Below the pieces are notes generated by a model. That model searched no databases. It was not told the origin of the DNA and saw nothing but the letters and a program-made list of their open reading frames with translations. Shown here one piece after another: positions 26,457-35,533 of a stretch of DNA of 64,000 nucleotides. The position numbers and the translations under genes were made by a program. Each line of letters starts with the position of its first letter. Position 1 is the first letter of the stretch. The DNA comes from Nitrosomonas eutropha. Lineage in GTDB: Bacteria; Pseudomonadota; Gammaproteobacteria; Burkholderiales; Nitrosomonadaceae. Location: positions 372,001 to 436,000 of the forward strand of contig NZ_FPBL01000001.1 of the NCBI RefSeq assembly GCF_900116685.1, read 5' to 3'.

Positions 26457-27815
26457 ATGGCAGCAGATCAACAACTTTCCCTATTCGATCGGGAAGAAGA
26501 AGCCAGGGCGTATCATGACCCTGAACAGGCAGGTTTTTTTTCTATCCTGGTTAACGCCAAGGGCGACAAACGCCAATCATCCCACCGACTGATTGATATG
26601 CCCACGGTGTTGGGTTTAATCGACAAGAACCGTGACACCTGGATGACGCAAGCCGAGTTTATCCGGCCAAACCGACGTGTGGTTAACCTTGCCCGCGTGG
26701 GCCTGCTTTTTGCCGACCTGGACACCTACCGCGAGCCGTGGGCCTCTGGCCGCACGCCGGAGCAGTTAGTAGAGTCCGTACTGTACCACTGCGCCCAAGA
26801 AGGCATTCCCCCTCCCTCAATATTGGTTTTCTCAGGCCGTGGCATACAAGCCAAATGGCTTTTAGACAGGACATTGCCGCGTCAGGCATTGCCCAGGTGG
26901 AACGCTTGCCAGCGTTACCTTATCGACCGATTGGCCCACCTTGGAGCCGATCGCCAGGCGAAAGATGCTAGTCGCGTGCTGCGTGTTGTACAGACTGTTA
27001 ACGAGAAAAGCGGGGAAATCTGCCGGGTTGTCCACGTTGAAAACGAGCCGAACAGCTATCCAGTGCGTTATAACTTTGAGTACCTAGCTGAAATACTATT
27101 GCCGGTAGCTCGCTGGACGATGGAACAGCAACGTCAAGAGCGGAAGGAACGTGCCATTCGGCGACAGCTCAAGCTGCTGCCAGGCGACAAGACAGATAAC
27201 TTACGCGGATTCAGTGGACGGCAACTAGCCTGGCACCGGCTTGAGGATTTGCGCACGTTGGCCGAGCTACGCGGAGGTATCCAGGAAGGTGAGCGTATGC
27301 AGCACCTATTTTGGCGCTTGAATTTTTTGCTGCTATCCGGCGCGACTAACAGCCGGCTGATGTACTACGAAGCAAAAGCCCTGGCTAAAGAGCTTGACCC
27401 GAACTGGCAAGAAAACAGTAAAGAGTTGATGACGTTGTATTCCAAGGCCAAAGCCTACGAAGCGGGCGAAAAAATCAGCTTTGGCGGTCATGAGTACGCC
27501 CCGCTGTACACGCCCAGGAACGACACGCTAATCAACCTTTTCCATATTACAGACGTCGAACAGGCTCAGCTACGCACCGTTATCAGCCGGGACATGGCAA
27601 AGGAGCGGGATAGAGGGCGCAAGGAGGCCAGCAGGCGAGCAGCTGGGGTAGTGGATAGGGAAATCTATGAAGGCCAGTCATTGAGCCGAAAGAAGCCCTG
27701 GGAAGCTCTGAGAATGAGCCGGGCAACCTGGTATCGAGCAGGCAAGCCAGAAGCACCAGGACATGAGACAAGTGCGTCCGTATTACAGGGCCAACAGGCG
27801 ACTGGAGAGGTGTGA
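26457..27815 (+). CDS. Plasmid replication protein with AEP-type primase domain
   Basis: 452 residues from MAADQQLSLFDREEEARAYH, start at 26457 with AAGGAG upstream. Archaeo-eukaryotic primase motifs are visible: ADLD (metal-binding DxD), FSGRGIQAKWLLD, and DASRVLRVVQTVNEKSG, which fits the third motif. A basic C-terminal region follows. It probably initiates and primes plasmid replication. Short repeats downstream (27770-28016) may belong to the origin. Confidence 0.75.
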   Translation: MAADQQLSLFDREEEARAYHDPEQAGFFSILVNAKGDKRQSSHRLIDMPTVLGLIDKNRDTWMTQAEFIRPNRRVVNLARVGLLFADLDTYREPWASGRTPEQLVESVLYHCAQEGIPPPSILVFSGRGIQAKWLLDRTLPRQALPRWNACQRYLIDRLAHLGADRQAKDASRVLRVVQTVNEKSGEICRVVHVENEPNSYPVRYNFEYLAEILLPVARWTMEQQRQERKERAIRRQLKLLPGDKTDNLRGFSGRQLAWHRLEDLRTLAELRGGIQEGERMQHLFWRLNFLLLSGATNSRLMYYEAKALAKELDPNWQENSKELMTLYSKAKAYEAGEKISFGGHEYAPLYTPRNDTLINLFHITDVEQAQLRTVISRDMAKERDRGRKEASRRAAGVVDREIYEGQSLSRKKPWEALRMSRATWYRAGKPEAPGHETSASVLQGQQATGEV

Positions 27816-28016
27816 GACAAGTATGTCCGTATTACTAATGGCGAAGCCTTCGCCAAAGGCCGTGTCTTTGAGTAGCTCTGCATTAAATCTAATGCGAGTA
27901 GCCGCAAGGGGGGTGGGTAACTTGCTTGCAAGTTATCCATGCCCCGCGCAGTGCCGAGGGCACGGAGAAAAATCAGGTGTTCAAAGTCCCTGCGTATTAC
28001 TAATGGTGAAGCCTAA
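27770..28016 (+). repeat. Three related repeats near rep 3' end, possible origin
   Basis: GTCCGTATTAC (27776, 27822) and TGCGTATTAC (27990) recur, the last two with CTAATGG.GAAGCCT after them. Between them lies the palindrome TAACTTGC-TT-GCAAGTTA (27918-27935). The repeats overlap the rep 3' end. An origin or incompatibility region is possible; the copies are few and irregular. Confidence 0.35.
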
Positions 28017-28027
28017 AAGGTATCCGT

Positions 28028-28333
28028 ATGAGTAGATCAAGAAAATCATTCTCTCCTGAACTGTTGGAGCAACTGAGATTAATGCCGGTGGTAGTCGCAC
28101 TTGATGTCTTGGGATTGTATTGGAAGCGTGACTCTGATTTTGTGCCGGTGAAAGATAAAACCACTATCCGGCTTAATGTGACTCTGGGCGGTAGTGTTGT
28201 TGAATTGTTGGCCACCGGCGCAAGATGGTACGACACCAGAACAGATAAAGGTGGCGGCGGTGCAATTGATTTAGCGATGTATCTGTTGCGGTTGGATTTT
28301 GTCACAGCCGTGAAGCACTGTATAAAAGAATAA
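28028..28333 (+). CDS. CHC2-like primase N-terminal domain fragment or small protein
   Basis: 101 residues. LMPVVVALDVLGLYWKRDSD and ARWYDTRTDKGGGGAIDLAM follow the pattern of the N-terminal domain of plasmid primase/TOPRIM proteins (DUF3991-like), but the zinc cysteines and the rest of such proteins are absent. It may be a stand-alone domain or a truncation by the Tn3-type end 20 bases downstream. Confidence 0.5.
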   Translation: MSRSRKSFSPELLEQLRLMPVVVALDVLGLYWKRDSDFVPVKDKTTIRLNVTLGGSVVELLATGARWYDTRTDKGGGGAIDLAMYLLRLDFVTAVKHCIKE

Positions 28334-28352
28334 AGTTGGTAACTTCATTTTA

Positions 28353-28395
28353 GGGGTTGTTTCAGAAAACGGAATTTAAAGTACGTTAGTTAAGC
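28353..28395 (+). repeat. Orphan Tn3/Tn21-family inverted repeat
   Basis: GGGGTTGTTTCAGAAAACGG followed by AATTTAAAGTACGTTAG resembles the 38-bp end of Tn21-subfamily transposons (compare 63062). No matching transposase or partner end is within reach. Confidence 0.6.
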
Positions 28396-28576
28396 CGGTT
28401 GTAACGGCCTGAACTTGCCCGCGCCAATCTTGGCTCTGCTGCGCAAATAGATCAAATGCAGTTTGGTGGCGATAAAGTTAGTAATTATAGAACGGGATAA
28501 TAGGCTTCATACTTTCGTAATCTCACAAAGCATACGGAATAAAATTGCCAGTTTTATTTCAAAGTAACCATTTTTA

Positions 28577-28600
28577 TTTAGGGTATCCGGATACCCTAAA
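28577..28600. promoter_or_regulatory. Perfect 24-bp palindrome operator
   Basis: TTTAGGGTATCC followed by its exact complement, in AT-rich promoter DNA 28 bases before a 58-codon gene. A symmetric site of this length is almost certainly a repressor site. It differs from the dispersed TGTTCGCC palindromes. Confidence 0.7.
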
Positions 28601-28627
28601 ATAGTAAAAAGAATATGAGAATTAAAT

Positions 28628-28804
28628 ATGGGAATCACTAGGATGACACAAGGGGAAGTGGTACGTAATCGTGTAATTCGTTCACGTATTTTCAGTTATG
28701 GGGATGGAACATTTACCGATCTGACAGCAAATGCGGTATTGGCGTCGAGTCAGATAATATCTGTCTTTAAACAGGGCGGAAACTACCGTCCTGTATTGAA
28801 TTAG
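28628..28804 (+). CDS. Small hypothetical protein, 58 aa
   Basis: MGITRMTQGEVVRNRVIRSR, basic then mixed, ending FKQGGNYRPVLN. GAGA precedes the start weakly. The palindrome just upstream suggests a regulated transcript, and the protein may itself be the repressor, although no clear HTH is visible. Confidence 0.45.
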   Translation: MGITRMTQGEVVRNRVIRSRIFSYGDGTFTDLTANAVLASSQIISVFKQGGNYRPVLN

Positions 28805-28854
28805 GGTTTTTACCGTGGCCATGAAAGTTGGCCATGGTCTATTCCCTATAGACG

Positions 28855-29406
28855 TTAGCGGGCGCGCTGTTGCTGTTGTGGCGCTTGCGTTTTCTCGGGG
28901 ACTTTGGCCTTGTCTGGCAGAGTCTTTGCAGGCTCTTGACCTTTGGCCATATCTTGCGCAAAGGTACGAACGTGTTTTAAAAAAGTCTCACGACTTCTTG
29001 AATTGGTAATGTTCTGTTCAGCCCATTTTTCTGCTTGTGTCTGCACGGTTTCAGCTCGCTGCTGGTTATACGTCACAATGTCAGCCTTGCCCCTATCCTG
29101 ACCATATTCAACCTTAATATTGGTTCGTCCGGCCTTGATTTCACCATTGTCGAACTGACGCTCAAGTTCCGGGCCATTTTCGAGTATTGACAGATCATGC
29201 GCCACGGCGGAATTTTTACCGACTTGCTGAACCAGGTGGGTGTCGCTCATCATTAAAACTTTTCCGGCGTATTGCGCGTTAGGCTTTGCCAGGTAGACAA
29301 AGCCTTTACGATCAGCACTGCTGACAAGATCGCGGGCGGTTTCCCAATCAGGCTTGGGTAACCGTTCCCCGATATATTTGATTGTGGCTTGTGCTTCTTT
29401 TTCCAT
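28855..29406 (-). CDS. KfrB-domain-like plasmid protein
   Basis: 183 residues from MEKEAQATIKYIGERLP (start at 29406). The middle (YAGKVLMMSDTHLVQQVGKN then AVAHDLSIL) matches the pattern of KfrB-type domains found in IncP accessory and relaxase proteins. The C-terminus is Gln/Pro/Lys-rich and probably disordered. It lies downstream of virD4 in the same orientation and ends the T4SS operon. Confidence 0.55.
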   Translation of the reverse strand: MEKEAQATIKYIGERLPKPDWETARDLVSSADRKGFVYLAKPNAQYAGKVLMMSDTHLVQQVGKNSAVAHDLSILENGPELERQFDNGEIKAGRTNIKVEYGQDRGKADIVTYNQQRAETVQTQAEKWAEQNITNSRSRETFLKHVRTFAQDMAKGQEPAKTLPDKAKVPEKTQAPQQQQRAR

Positions 29407-29480
29407 AGGTATCACCTTTTTAATAAACACCCTTAACGCGGGCAGGAACGCCGCCAGGACGGCGGTATGGGGTGCTGGAC

Positions 29481-31475
29481 CTATCGGCCCCGCACGTCCA
29501 TATCAGTGGTGCCGAGGCTGTCAAACAGCGCGGCAAATTCGTTTACCTTGGCAAGAGCCAAATCTTCACAGGCGGCAGCTTGTAGCGCGGCATCTTCGGG
29601 GTTTGGGTTCTCTTCAACCATGTTCACCACGTCAACAAGCATTGACACGCTAATGGATTCCGGGCTTTCCAGATCGGAAAAGCGGTCATCAAGGTAATAG
29701 TCACTGCGTTGCACCTGGCCGTTATAAAGCCGCCAATTCTTACCAGGCACCGGCACCGGCACCGGTACGGTGCGGACTTCATCACCGATAGCAACCTTGT
29801 GCATGGGCACCGCTGTAAACCGGCGCATGAAATAGTCGTCTTTGTAGTATCGAATCTTCGTGCCCATGATGATCGGGATACCGGCGCGGTGGACAAGTTC
29901 CTTTTCTTTGTCAAGCTGTAGCAGTTCCTGCGGCAGCATCAAAGCCCGAGACACCAGCGTATCGGTTTCCGTCTTGCTGTAGCGGCCCGGGTTCAAAGCG
30001 CCTACGTTTGCGTGCTGGGTAGACTGTGCCACCGCCGTAATGTTGCCGATCATCTTTGAGTATTCCTCAGCTTCCTTGACCTGCGACGGCGTATAGAAAA
30101 TCTTCACGCCCATGCTATCCATGATCGAGTGGGCATCTTCCTTGCCATAGGTCGATTCGAGCTGGGAATTGCTCTGTATGACCAGGGCCAGGCGCATGTT
30201 ATAGCCCGCCATGAAGCCCACGCCCTTAGCCAGAATTTCAATCTTCCCGGCTGCGGTCAATTCGTCCAGCATAAGCAAGCACTGGTATTTCAGTGCCGGG
30301 TTATGTTCTGGCAATTCCTTCACATTCTCGTTTATCAGTTGTGAGAAAAACAGATTGACGATGAATTGTGCTTGTGTCACCTCCCCGGCAGGGATATGAA
30401 CGTAGATCGTCATCTTGCGCTTGCGCACATTGCGCAAGTCAAAATCATCAGCGCTGGTTGCTTTATCCGTCACCGGGCTACTGAAAATTCCCAGGGCTGA
30501 CGTGAACGTAGACAGGATGTTTTTCAGCGTGTCATCCGACCCGTTCAAAAACCGATTGATGGAGTCCTGGCACTCACGAGACAGCGGCTGTGCCGTGCGC
30601 TGCCTGGCCGTGATAACTTCGCGCAAGTACAGGGCCGTATCCTTACCCTTGCCGGACGCCTGGCGTAAAATTTCCCCCATCGTGTGCGGTAGACGCGGCG
30701 TTTCCAGTACCAACAGGGCCAGCCCTACAAAGAGGTTTCGCGCACTGTCCGACCAGAAGGGATCGCCGCGTTCTGTCGTCCTGAAAATGATCACGGCCAA
30801 GGCCCGCAGATCATTGACCCGGAAAAGCGGGTTTTCAGAGACATACGACAGTGGATTCCATCGGTGCGTAGTTTCTGAAAACGGGCTCCAATAGAAAATC
30901 TCGTTGCCCAGGTGCTTGCGTCTGAAAGCGGACGTGAGATTGTAGTTTTCCTCCTTAATATCCAGCACAACTGCGGATTCCCGGAAGGTCAACAGATTAG
31001 GGATGACAAAGCCCACGCCTTTACCCGTGCGAGTCGGCGCGGCAAGCAGCGCGAACTCGTAACCAGGCAGGTGCATCAAATCTTGCGCAAAGCGGCCTAG
31101 TAAAATGCCCTTATCGGCAAACAGCCCCTCATTATCAATATCTTTCCGATTGGCAAAACGGCCCTTGCCGTACACGTCCATATCGCGCCGACGATAGGCC
31201 ATTACCATGCCAAACGGAATGGCAAGACACAGGAAAAAACCCACGAAATAACTACCGATTACCTTGACCTTTTGACGGTGCGTTTCGATAGACGCAGTGG
31301 CATCGAAAATCGTGTAAATATTGGCCTTCAAAGGATTTTCATGGAAAGAGGCATAGAGCACCATTCCAGATACCAAAAACGCGCAATAAACCAGCCCACC
31401 GAGCGACAGCAGGCCAATCACCACACCGACCCATTTTTTTGGGGTCATATCTGCAAATACGGAAGTTTTAGGCAT
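29481..31475 (-). CDS. virD4: Type IV coupling protein VirD4/TraG
   Basis: 664 residues from MPKTSVFADMTPKKW (start at 31475, GGGGAAAG upstream; the longer frame reads into virB11). Two N-terminal transmembrane helices anchor it. Walker A is APTRTGKGVGFV, Walker B LLMLDELTAAG, and the TraG signature RNLFVGLALLV lies between. The inner-membrane ATPase that docks the relaxosome to the T4SS. Overlaps virB11 by 8 bases. Confidence 0.95.
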   Translation of the reverse strand: MPKTSVFADMTPKKWVGVVIGLLSLGGLVYCAFLVSGMVLYASFHENPLKANIYTIFDATASIETHRQKVKVIGSYFVGFFLCLAIPFGMVMAYRRRDMDVYGKGRFANRKDIDNEGLFADKGILLGRFAQDLMHLPGYEFALLAAPTRTGKGVGFVIPNLLTFRESAVVLDIKEENYNLTSAFRRKHLGNEIFYWSPFSETTHRWNPLSYVSENPLFRVNDLRALAVIIFRTTERGDPFWSDSARNLFVGLALLVLETPRLPHTMGEILRQASGKGKDTALYLREVITARQRTAQPLSRECQDSINRFLNGSDDTLKNILSTFTSALGIFSSPVTDKATSADDFDLRNVRKRKMTIYVHIPAGEVTQAQFIVNLFFSQLINENVKELPEHNPALKYQCLLMLDELTAAGKIEILAKGVGFMAGYNMRLALVIQSNSQLESTYGKEDAHSIMDSMGVKIFYTPSQVKEAEEYSKMIGNITAVAQSTQHANVGALNPGRYSKTETDTLVSRALMLPQELLQLDKEKELVHRAGIPIIMGTKIRYYKDDYFMRRFTAVPMHKVAIGDEVRTVPVPVPVPGKNWRLYNGQVQRSDYYLDDRFSDLESPESISVSMLVDVVNMVEENPNPEDAALQAAACEDLALAKVNEFAALFDSLGTTDMDVRGR

Positions 31476-32586
31476 GATCTTTCCCCTGGGCAATGGCATA
31501 TTTACGCTGCGGGTTATAGTCGATTTCTACAACACGTCGCTGGCCTGTGTGCCTGTCAACTTCGATTTGCACCACAATATCGACCGTTAAATGAATCAGG
31601 CGCTTGATGACGTTGTAATCTAGCCCAGCGCCCACAGGATCGGATTTCACCATCATCATCATCTGCTCGTAAGCCATCGCGGGATTTTCGCCGTGACAGC
31701 TCGTAAGTGTGCCGGGGTGCCCGCTTAATGCAGCGCGAAGAAAATACAAACACTCTGAGCCGCGCATCTCGGCCAGCAGGATTCTGTCGGGCTTCATCCG
31801 AAGGCAACTAAGCAGTGCATCTTTAGCCGACAAAACCGGCGTGTCAGAGCCAGGACGCATTTTTGCGTTGTCATAGAGCAAATGCACCACGTTAGGCTGT
31901 GTAAGGCTTAATTCGTGAGCATCTTCGATGGTAATGATGCGTTCGCCAGGGTCGATTGCATCAACCAGGGCTTTCATCACAGTGGTTTTTCCAGAGCCAG
32001 TAGCCCCGGACAAAACAATATTCTGGCGGTACTGAACCGCCTTTGTTAGAAATTCAATGATCTTGCCCGACTTCACCAAGGACAGCAGTTCTTTTTCATG
32101 CGGTTTAATAGCAAATGTGGATTGGGTAGTGCCCTGAAACATACCCTGTTCTCCCATTTCCTTTAAGGAAATACGCGCCCTCGATGGTTGGCGAAGCGTA
32201 AACGAGACATGCCCGCGCAGTACGCCAGGCTCCATCACAAGTTGTATCCGCGAATTGTCTTTTAAAGAACCGGATAAGATCGGATAAGCGGCATTCCAAC
32301 CTTGTGCCGAATTGGTGTAGGTCGCAATAGCGCCCCCGAGCGACAATAAGCTGTGCTGGTTGATCTGCGGCACGTTGTAGCTATCCCATTGGTTTGTGTA
32401 CACCCAAACCCGGCCATCATTATTGACAGCGATTTCTGTTACACGGGGATCTTCGCGCCATTGCTCATATGGGGCAAGATATGCCTGTACTGCGGCGTCA
32501 TCTTGCAACGGTACATATTCTGCATTGGGAAACCGCCCCGCAGTACCAAGATTGGTTTCTAAAGATTTCAAAACTGTTGAGTTCAT
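31468..32586 (-). CDS. virB11: T4SS ATPase VirB11
   Basis: 372 residues. Walker A is SGATGSGKTTVMKAL, the Asp box IITIEDAHEL, Walker B RPDRILLAEMRG-like, then the His box GHPGTLTSCHGENP. The hexameric traffic ATPase on the cytosolic face. Directly follows virB10 (3-base gap). Confidence 0.95.
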   Translation of the reverse strand: MNSTVLKSLETNLGTAGRFPNAEYVPLQDDAAVQAYLAPYEQWREDPRVTEIAVNNDGRVWVYTNQWDSYNVPQINQHSLLSLGGAIATYTNSAQGWNAAYPILSGSLKDNSRIQLVMEPGVLRGHVSFTLRQPSRARISLKEMGEQGMFQGTTQSTFAIKPHEKELLSLVKSGKIIEFLTKAVQYRQNIVLSGATGSGKTTVMKALVDAIDPGERIITIEDAHELSLTQPNVVHLLYDNAKMRPGSDTPVLSAKDALLSCLRMKPDRILLAEMRGSECLYFLRAALSGHPGTLTSCHGENPAMAYEQMMMMVKSDPVGAGLDYNVIKRLIHLTVDIVVQIEVDRHTGQRRVVEIDYNPQRKYAIAQGKDHA

Positions 32587-32589
32587 ATC

Positions 32590-33711
32590 TTAACCCCCGT
32601 AAACATCGTCAAACCAGAGGTCTTTGCTGACATAAATCATAAGGCGAGCGCCACGATTTACGCTGAGTGTGGGCTTGATATTGATGGTGGCATTCAACAC
32701 TTTTTGAGAAACATTTTTGCCGGATCGAGCGGTTGAGTTGCCATAAATCGTTCCGCCCGAACCGCGCTGGCGTGCTATAGCAATGTCTACTGCATCATCA
32801 ATTAAAGACAGCAGGAGGGCCGCGCCCAAGCGTTCAGACCAATGGTTATCGACGAAGCCACTAACACCCATCGTACCCACGCCATCGGCTGCGCCGCTAT
32901 CTACGTCGATCACAAAACCATCCGTGGTTTTAATGCGTTCCCATACCACAGCAATGCGAGAATCGCCGTGTTGCAATGTCTGCCCGTATTGGCCGACAAC
33001 AGTAGAGCCACGTGCGATAAGTAACCGCGATCCATCATCAGAATAGATGTCGTCAGGAATCACGCACCCGCTTTGGCCTGGCACATTGCTGAAAAGCTGC
33101 GTTTGCAAAATACATGGGATATACGATCCGCGTGTGATAACGAGCGAACGATCCCCTAACTCAGCGGCACTTGCCTGTTCGGTTTTTGAGGGCATCTCTT
33201 TCCGGCTCATCATATGCGCCTGATCCTGTACTGTGGCAGGCCGGTTATTGTTTTCGCCCGAGAGCATCATGGGCGGTAATACAGGCACATTAGCGGGAGC
33301 GTGCCCAGGCTGGCCTGCTGTACCACCAGCCAAAGGAACATGCGTCGCAGGGCCGGGTTGATAAAAGTTATCGGGTAATTGTTTTGGGGCTGGTGTTGCA
33401 GGTTGTTCCGGCTCCGATCTGGCAAAAAAATCACTTACATCAAAGTCGCGCCCTCGGCGTTGATTCGCGCTTAGGCTGGCGGTGGCCTGTTTAGCTGATT
33501 GGTTTGCTTCACGTTCAGCCCGCCAATCAGACAATTTCGTTTTTCCGAACCAGATAACTAACAGTAAAGCCACGAGAAAAACACTGAACATCAGTGCCAG
33601 GGTAACTACCCTGGAGCGCATCACCCCGCTCTTTTTGGTTTCGCCCTTAAATTCATGCGACTCTTGCGGCGGTTCCTGGTTGAAATCTTCTTCTTTAATA
33701 GCTTCACTCAT
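32590..33711 (-). CDS. virB10: T4SS core protein VirB10
   Basis: 373 residues. Cytosolic N-tail, one transmembrane helix (VVTLALMFSVFLVALLLVIW), a Pro-rich linker, then the VirB10/TrbI barrel (ITRGSYIPCILQTQLFSNVP, GSTVVGQYGQ, VDNHWSERLGAALLLSLIDD). It links the inner and outer membrane. ATGA overlap with virB9. Confidence 0.95.
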   Translation of the reverse strand: MSEAIKEEDFNQEPPQESHEFKGETKKSGVMRSRVVTLALMFSVFLVALLLVIWFGKTKLSDWRAEREANQSAKQATASLSANQRRGRDFDVSDFFARSEPEQPATPAPKQLPDNFYQPGPATHVPLAGGTAGQPGHAPANVPVLPPMMLSGENNNRPATVQDQAHMMSRKEMPSKTEQASAAELGDRSLVITRGSYIPCILQTQLFSNVPGQSGCVIPDDIYSDDGSRLLIARGSTVVGQYGQTLQHGDSRIAVVWERIKTTDGFVIDVDSGAADGVGTMGVSGFVDNHWSERLGAALLLSLIDDAVDIAIARQRGSGGTIYGNSTARSGKNVSQKVLNATINIKPTLSVNRGARLMIYVSKDLWFDDVYGG

Positions 33712-34463
33712 TTCGGCCCCCTTGCGTTAAGAGACGATGTTTCTACGGGGTATACAGATGATTTAAAGCCATCGTTGAAAACACCGATAATGGCTTTGTC
33801 CAGACGAAGATTCCATTGTTTAGCAATTCCGTGTACCACAATGGCACCATCTTTCGCCTTGTGAAAATTCGTCAGCCATTCATCACGACTGCCAGGCGAT
33901 GACTCGTAGATGACGGGAATATCTGTATTTTCTAGGAAATAAAAATACGTGAATTTGCCATCATCAAAGACCCGCAAAGGTCGAATATCGACGCTGGTAT
34001 TCACCAACTCCATCGAATAACTCATGTTCGCCAGGCGAACATGGTCTTGAGTAGAGTTTCTTTGTGGTTTTTTGGATGTGCCGTAAGAAAACATGACTTT
34101 TGACACACGGTTAGAGTGCACTGTGCCCTTATAGGCCGGCACAATATCAAGTACATAGGAATGCTTGCTTGTTGCAACAATGATCGTGCCAGGCTTGGCC
34201 GTCTTGAGTGGTGCTATAAAAACGCGGTTGCCGACCTTTGCAATATCCCAGTCGATAATGCCACCGCCTGCAACGTCCTCAACAGTTTCCGATTTACCAA
34301 ATTCAATAACAGTAGGACTACCCACATAGCCCACAACACGAACGACCGTATTATCTGTATAGCGGACAGTGCGAACCCGAGTATTATCAGGCGCTGCGCT
34401 AAAATCTAATCCCTGAGCGGTGACAGGCAGAGCCAGGGCCAATGCAATCACGATTATTTTCAT
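33708..34463 (-). CDS. virB9: T4SS outer-ring protein VirB9
   Basis: 251 residues with a signal peptide (MKIIVIALALALPVTAQG). YVGSPTVIEFG, DWDIAKVGNRVFIAPLK and the C-terminal FDDGKFTYFYF / NFHKAKDGAIVVHGIAKQWN are CagX/VirB9 features. One of the dispersed palindromes (34023-34043) lies inside this gene. Confidence 0.95.
   Translation of the reverse strand: MKIIVIALALALPVTAQGLDFSAAPDNTRVRTVRYTDNTVVRVVGYVGSPTVIEFGKSETVEDVAGGGIIDWDIAKVGNRVFIAPLKTAKPGTIIVATSKHSYVLDIVPAYKGTVHSNRVSKVMFSYGTSKKPQRNSTQDHVRLANMSYSMELVNTSVDIRPLRVFDDGKFTYFYFLENTDIPVIYESSPGSRDEWLTNFHKAKDGAIVVHGIAKQWNLRLDKAIIGVFNDGFKSSVYPVETSSLNARGPK
34023..34043. promoter_or_regulatory. Dispersed palindrome site 1
   Basis: ATGTTCGCCAGGCGAACAT, perfect around 34033, inside virB9. 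Same core as 46508-46530 and 50461-50477. See the finding on a global operator. Confidence 0.6.
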
Positions 34464-34465
34464 TG

Positions 34466-35170
34466 CTAACCACCTGTGAATTCGTCATCAGTTTGATAGC
34501 CCAAGACAGTGAAACCAAACGGGTTATTAATCGCAGCCTTTTCACTAATGAACAAACGTGGTTCATATTCATAGCGAAGCGTGGCAACTTTATGGACTGC
34601 ACGTAGCTTGGATTCTGTACGCAGGTCACGTTGCTGAACCGACAGACGTACCGTGGCAAATTTCTGCCCGCCTGTTTCCGTCAGCGAGATACTGATGATT
34701 TTAGGGGTGAACAGGATATTCTTGCCGAATTGCTGATCAAGGGCTTGGGGGCCGCTAAAGAGTTCGTTGTATTGTTTCCACGGCGTATCACCAGCAAGGC
34801 TCTTAACGGTGTCATAGTCATCTTGTATTAAGTGGTAGTTATAGCGTTCACGCGCAACAACAAACTTATTCACCCAGTGTTTATCAGCTAATTCAGATTC
34901 TGCTACATAATCCTGTACGGTTTGACCGATAGAAGTTGCCCCGGTCAAATTGTCTACGCGCACAACATAGGGCACTAACTGTTTAAGTGGCATGAGCACA
35001 GCCAGAGCTATTGTCAGAGCAACAACCGCGACCGCGAGTACATAATTAAGCGCTGCATGGCGTTTTAGAGAATTGCGCAAAGTGGCGTTTAATTCTGCTT
35101 CCCAGGTAACGTCGCGCAAGTCGTCGTTCGGGGTAATGTCGCCGGGTTTTTTTGTGTTTTCCTCGTTCAT
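34466..35170 (-). CDS. virB8: T4SS assembly factor VirB8
   Basis: 234 residues. Short cytosolic N-terminus, one transmembrane helix (LAVAVVALTIALAVLMPLK), then the NTF2-like periplasmic domain (YVVRVDNLTGATSIGQTVQD, RYNYHLIQDDYDTVKSL, ending NPFGFTVLGYQTDDEF). AAGGAAAAA upstream. Confidence 0.95.
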   Translation of the reverse strand: MNEENTKKPGDITPNDDLRDVTWEAELNATLRNSLKRHAALNYVLAVAVVALTIALAVLMPLKQLVPYVVRVDNLTGATSIGQTVQDYVAESELADKHWVNKFVVARERYNYHLIQDDYDTVKSLAGDTPWKQYNELFSGPQALDQQFGKNILFTPKIISISLTETGGQKFATVRLSVQQRDLRTESKLRAVHKVATLRYEYEPRLFISEKAAINNPFGFTVLGYQTDDEFTGG

Positions 35171-35280
35171 GGTTTTTCCTTACAGTCCGCGTTTTGTGGA
35201 ATAATTTCGATTGCGGTTTCCGGAATTACTCTAATCTGAGAGAAGAATTAAGAGTCGTTCCGGGTTGAGGGGTTGATACT

Positions 35281-35481
35281 TTAGTTTGTTGGAGAGATAC
35301 CGTTGATCTCCGGGTTTAATCCCGCTGGCGCGGCTTTTAATGGAACAGTCTCACTCAATGTCGGATGTAAAACATTGATCGGTTGCCTGACCGATTCCTT
35401 GCCCGTTGGGTACTCAAGTTTTGGTGCGGAAGTGCAACCAGCAACAAAAAGACAAAAAAGAGCCACCTGCAAAATTTTCAT
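35281..35481 (-). CDS. virB7: VirB7-like lipoprotein
   Basis: 66 residues with lipobox VAGC at residue ~16. The small lipoprotein position between virB6 and virB8 fits VirB7, which stabilises VirB9 in the outer membrane. The mature part is short and Pro-rich. Identity rests on size, lipobox and location. Confidence 0.75.
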   Translation of the reverse strand: MKILQVALFCLFVAGCTSAPKLEYPTGKESVRQPINVLHPTLSETVPLKAAPAGLNPEINGISPTN

Positions 35482-35533
35482 AGCGAAAATTCCTTTTAAG
35501 TAATGCGAAACAAGAATGAGGTACTACATGGAT

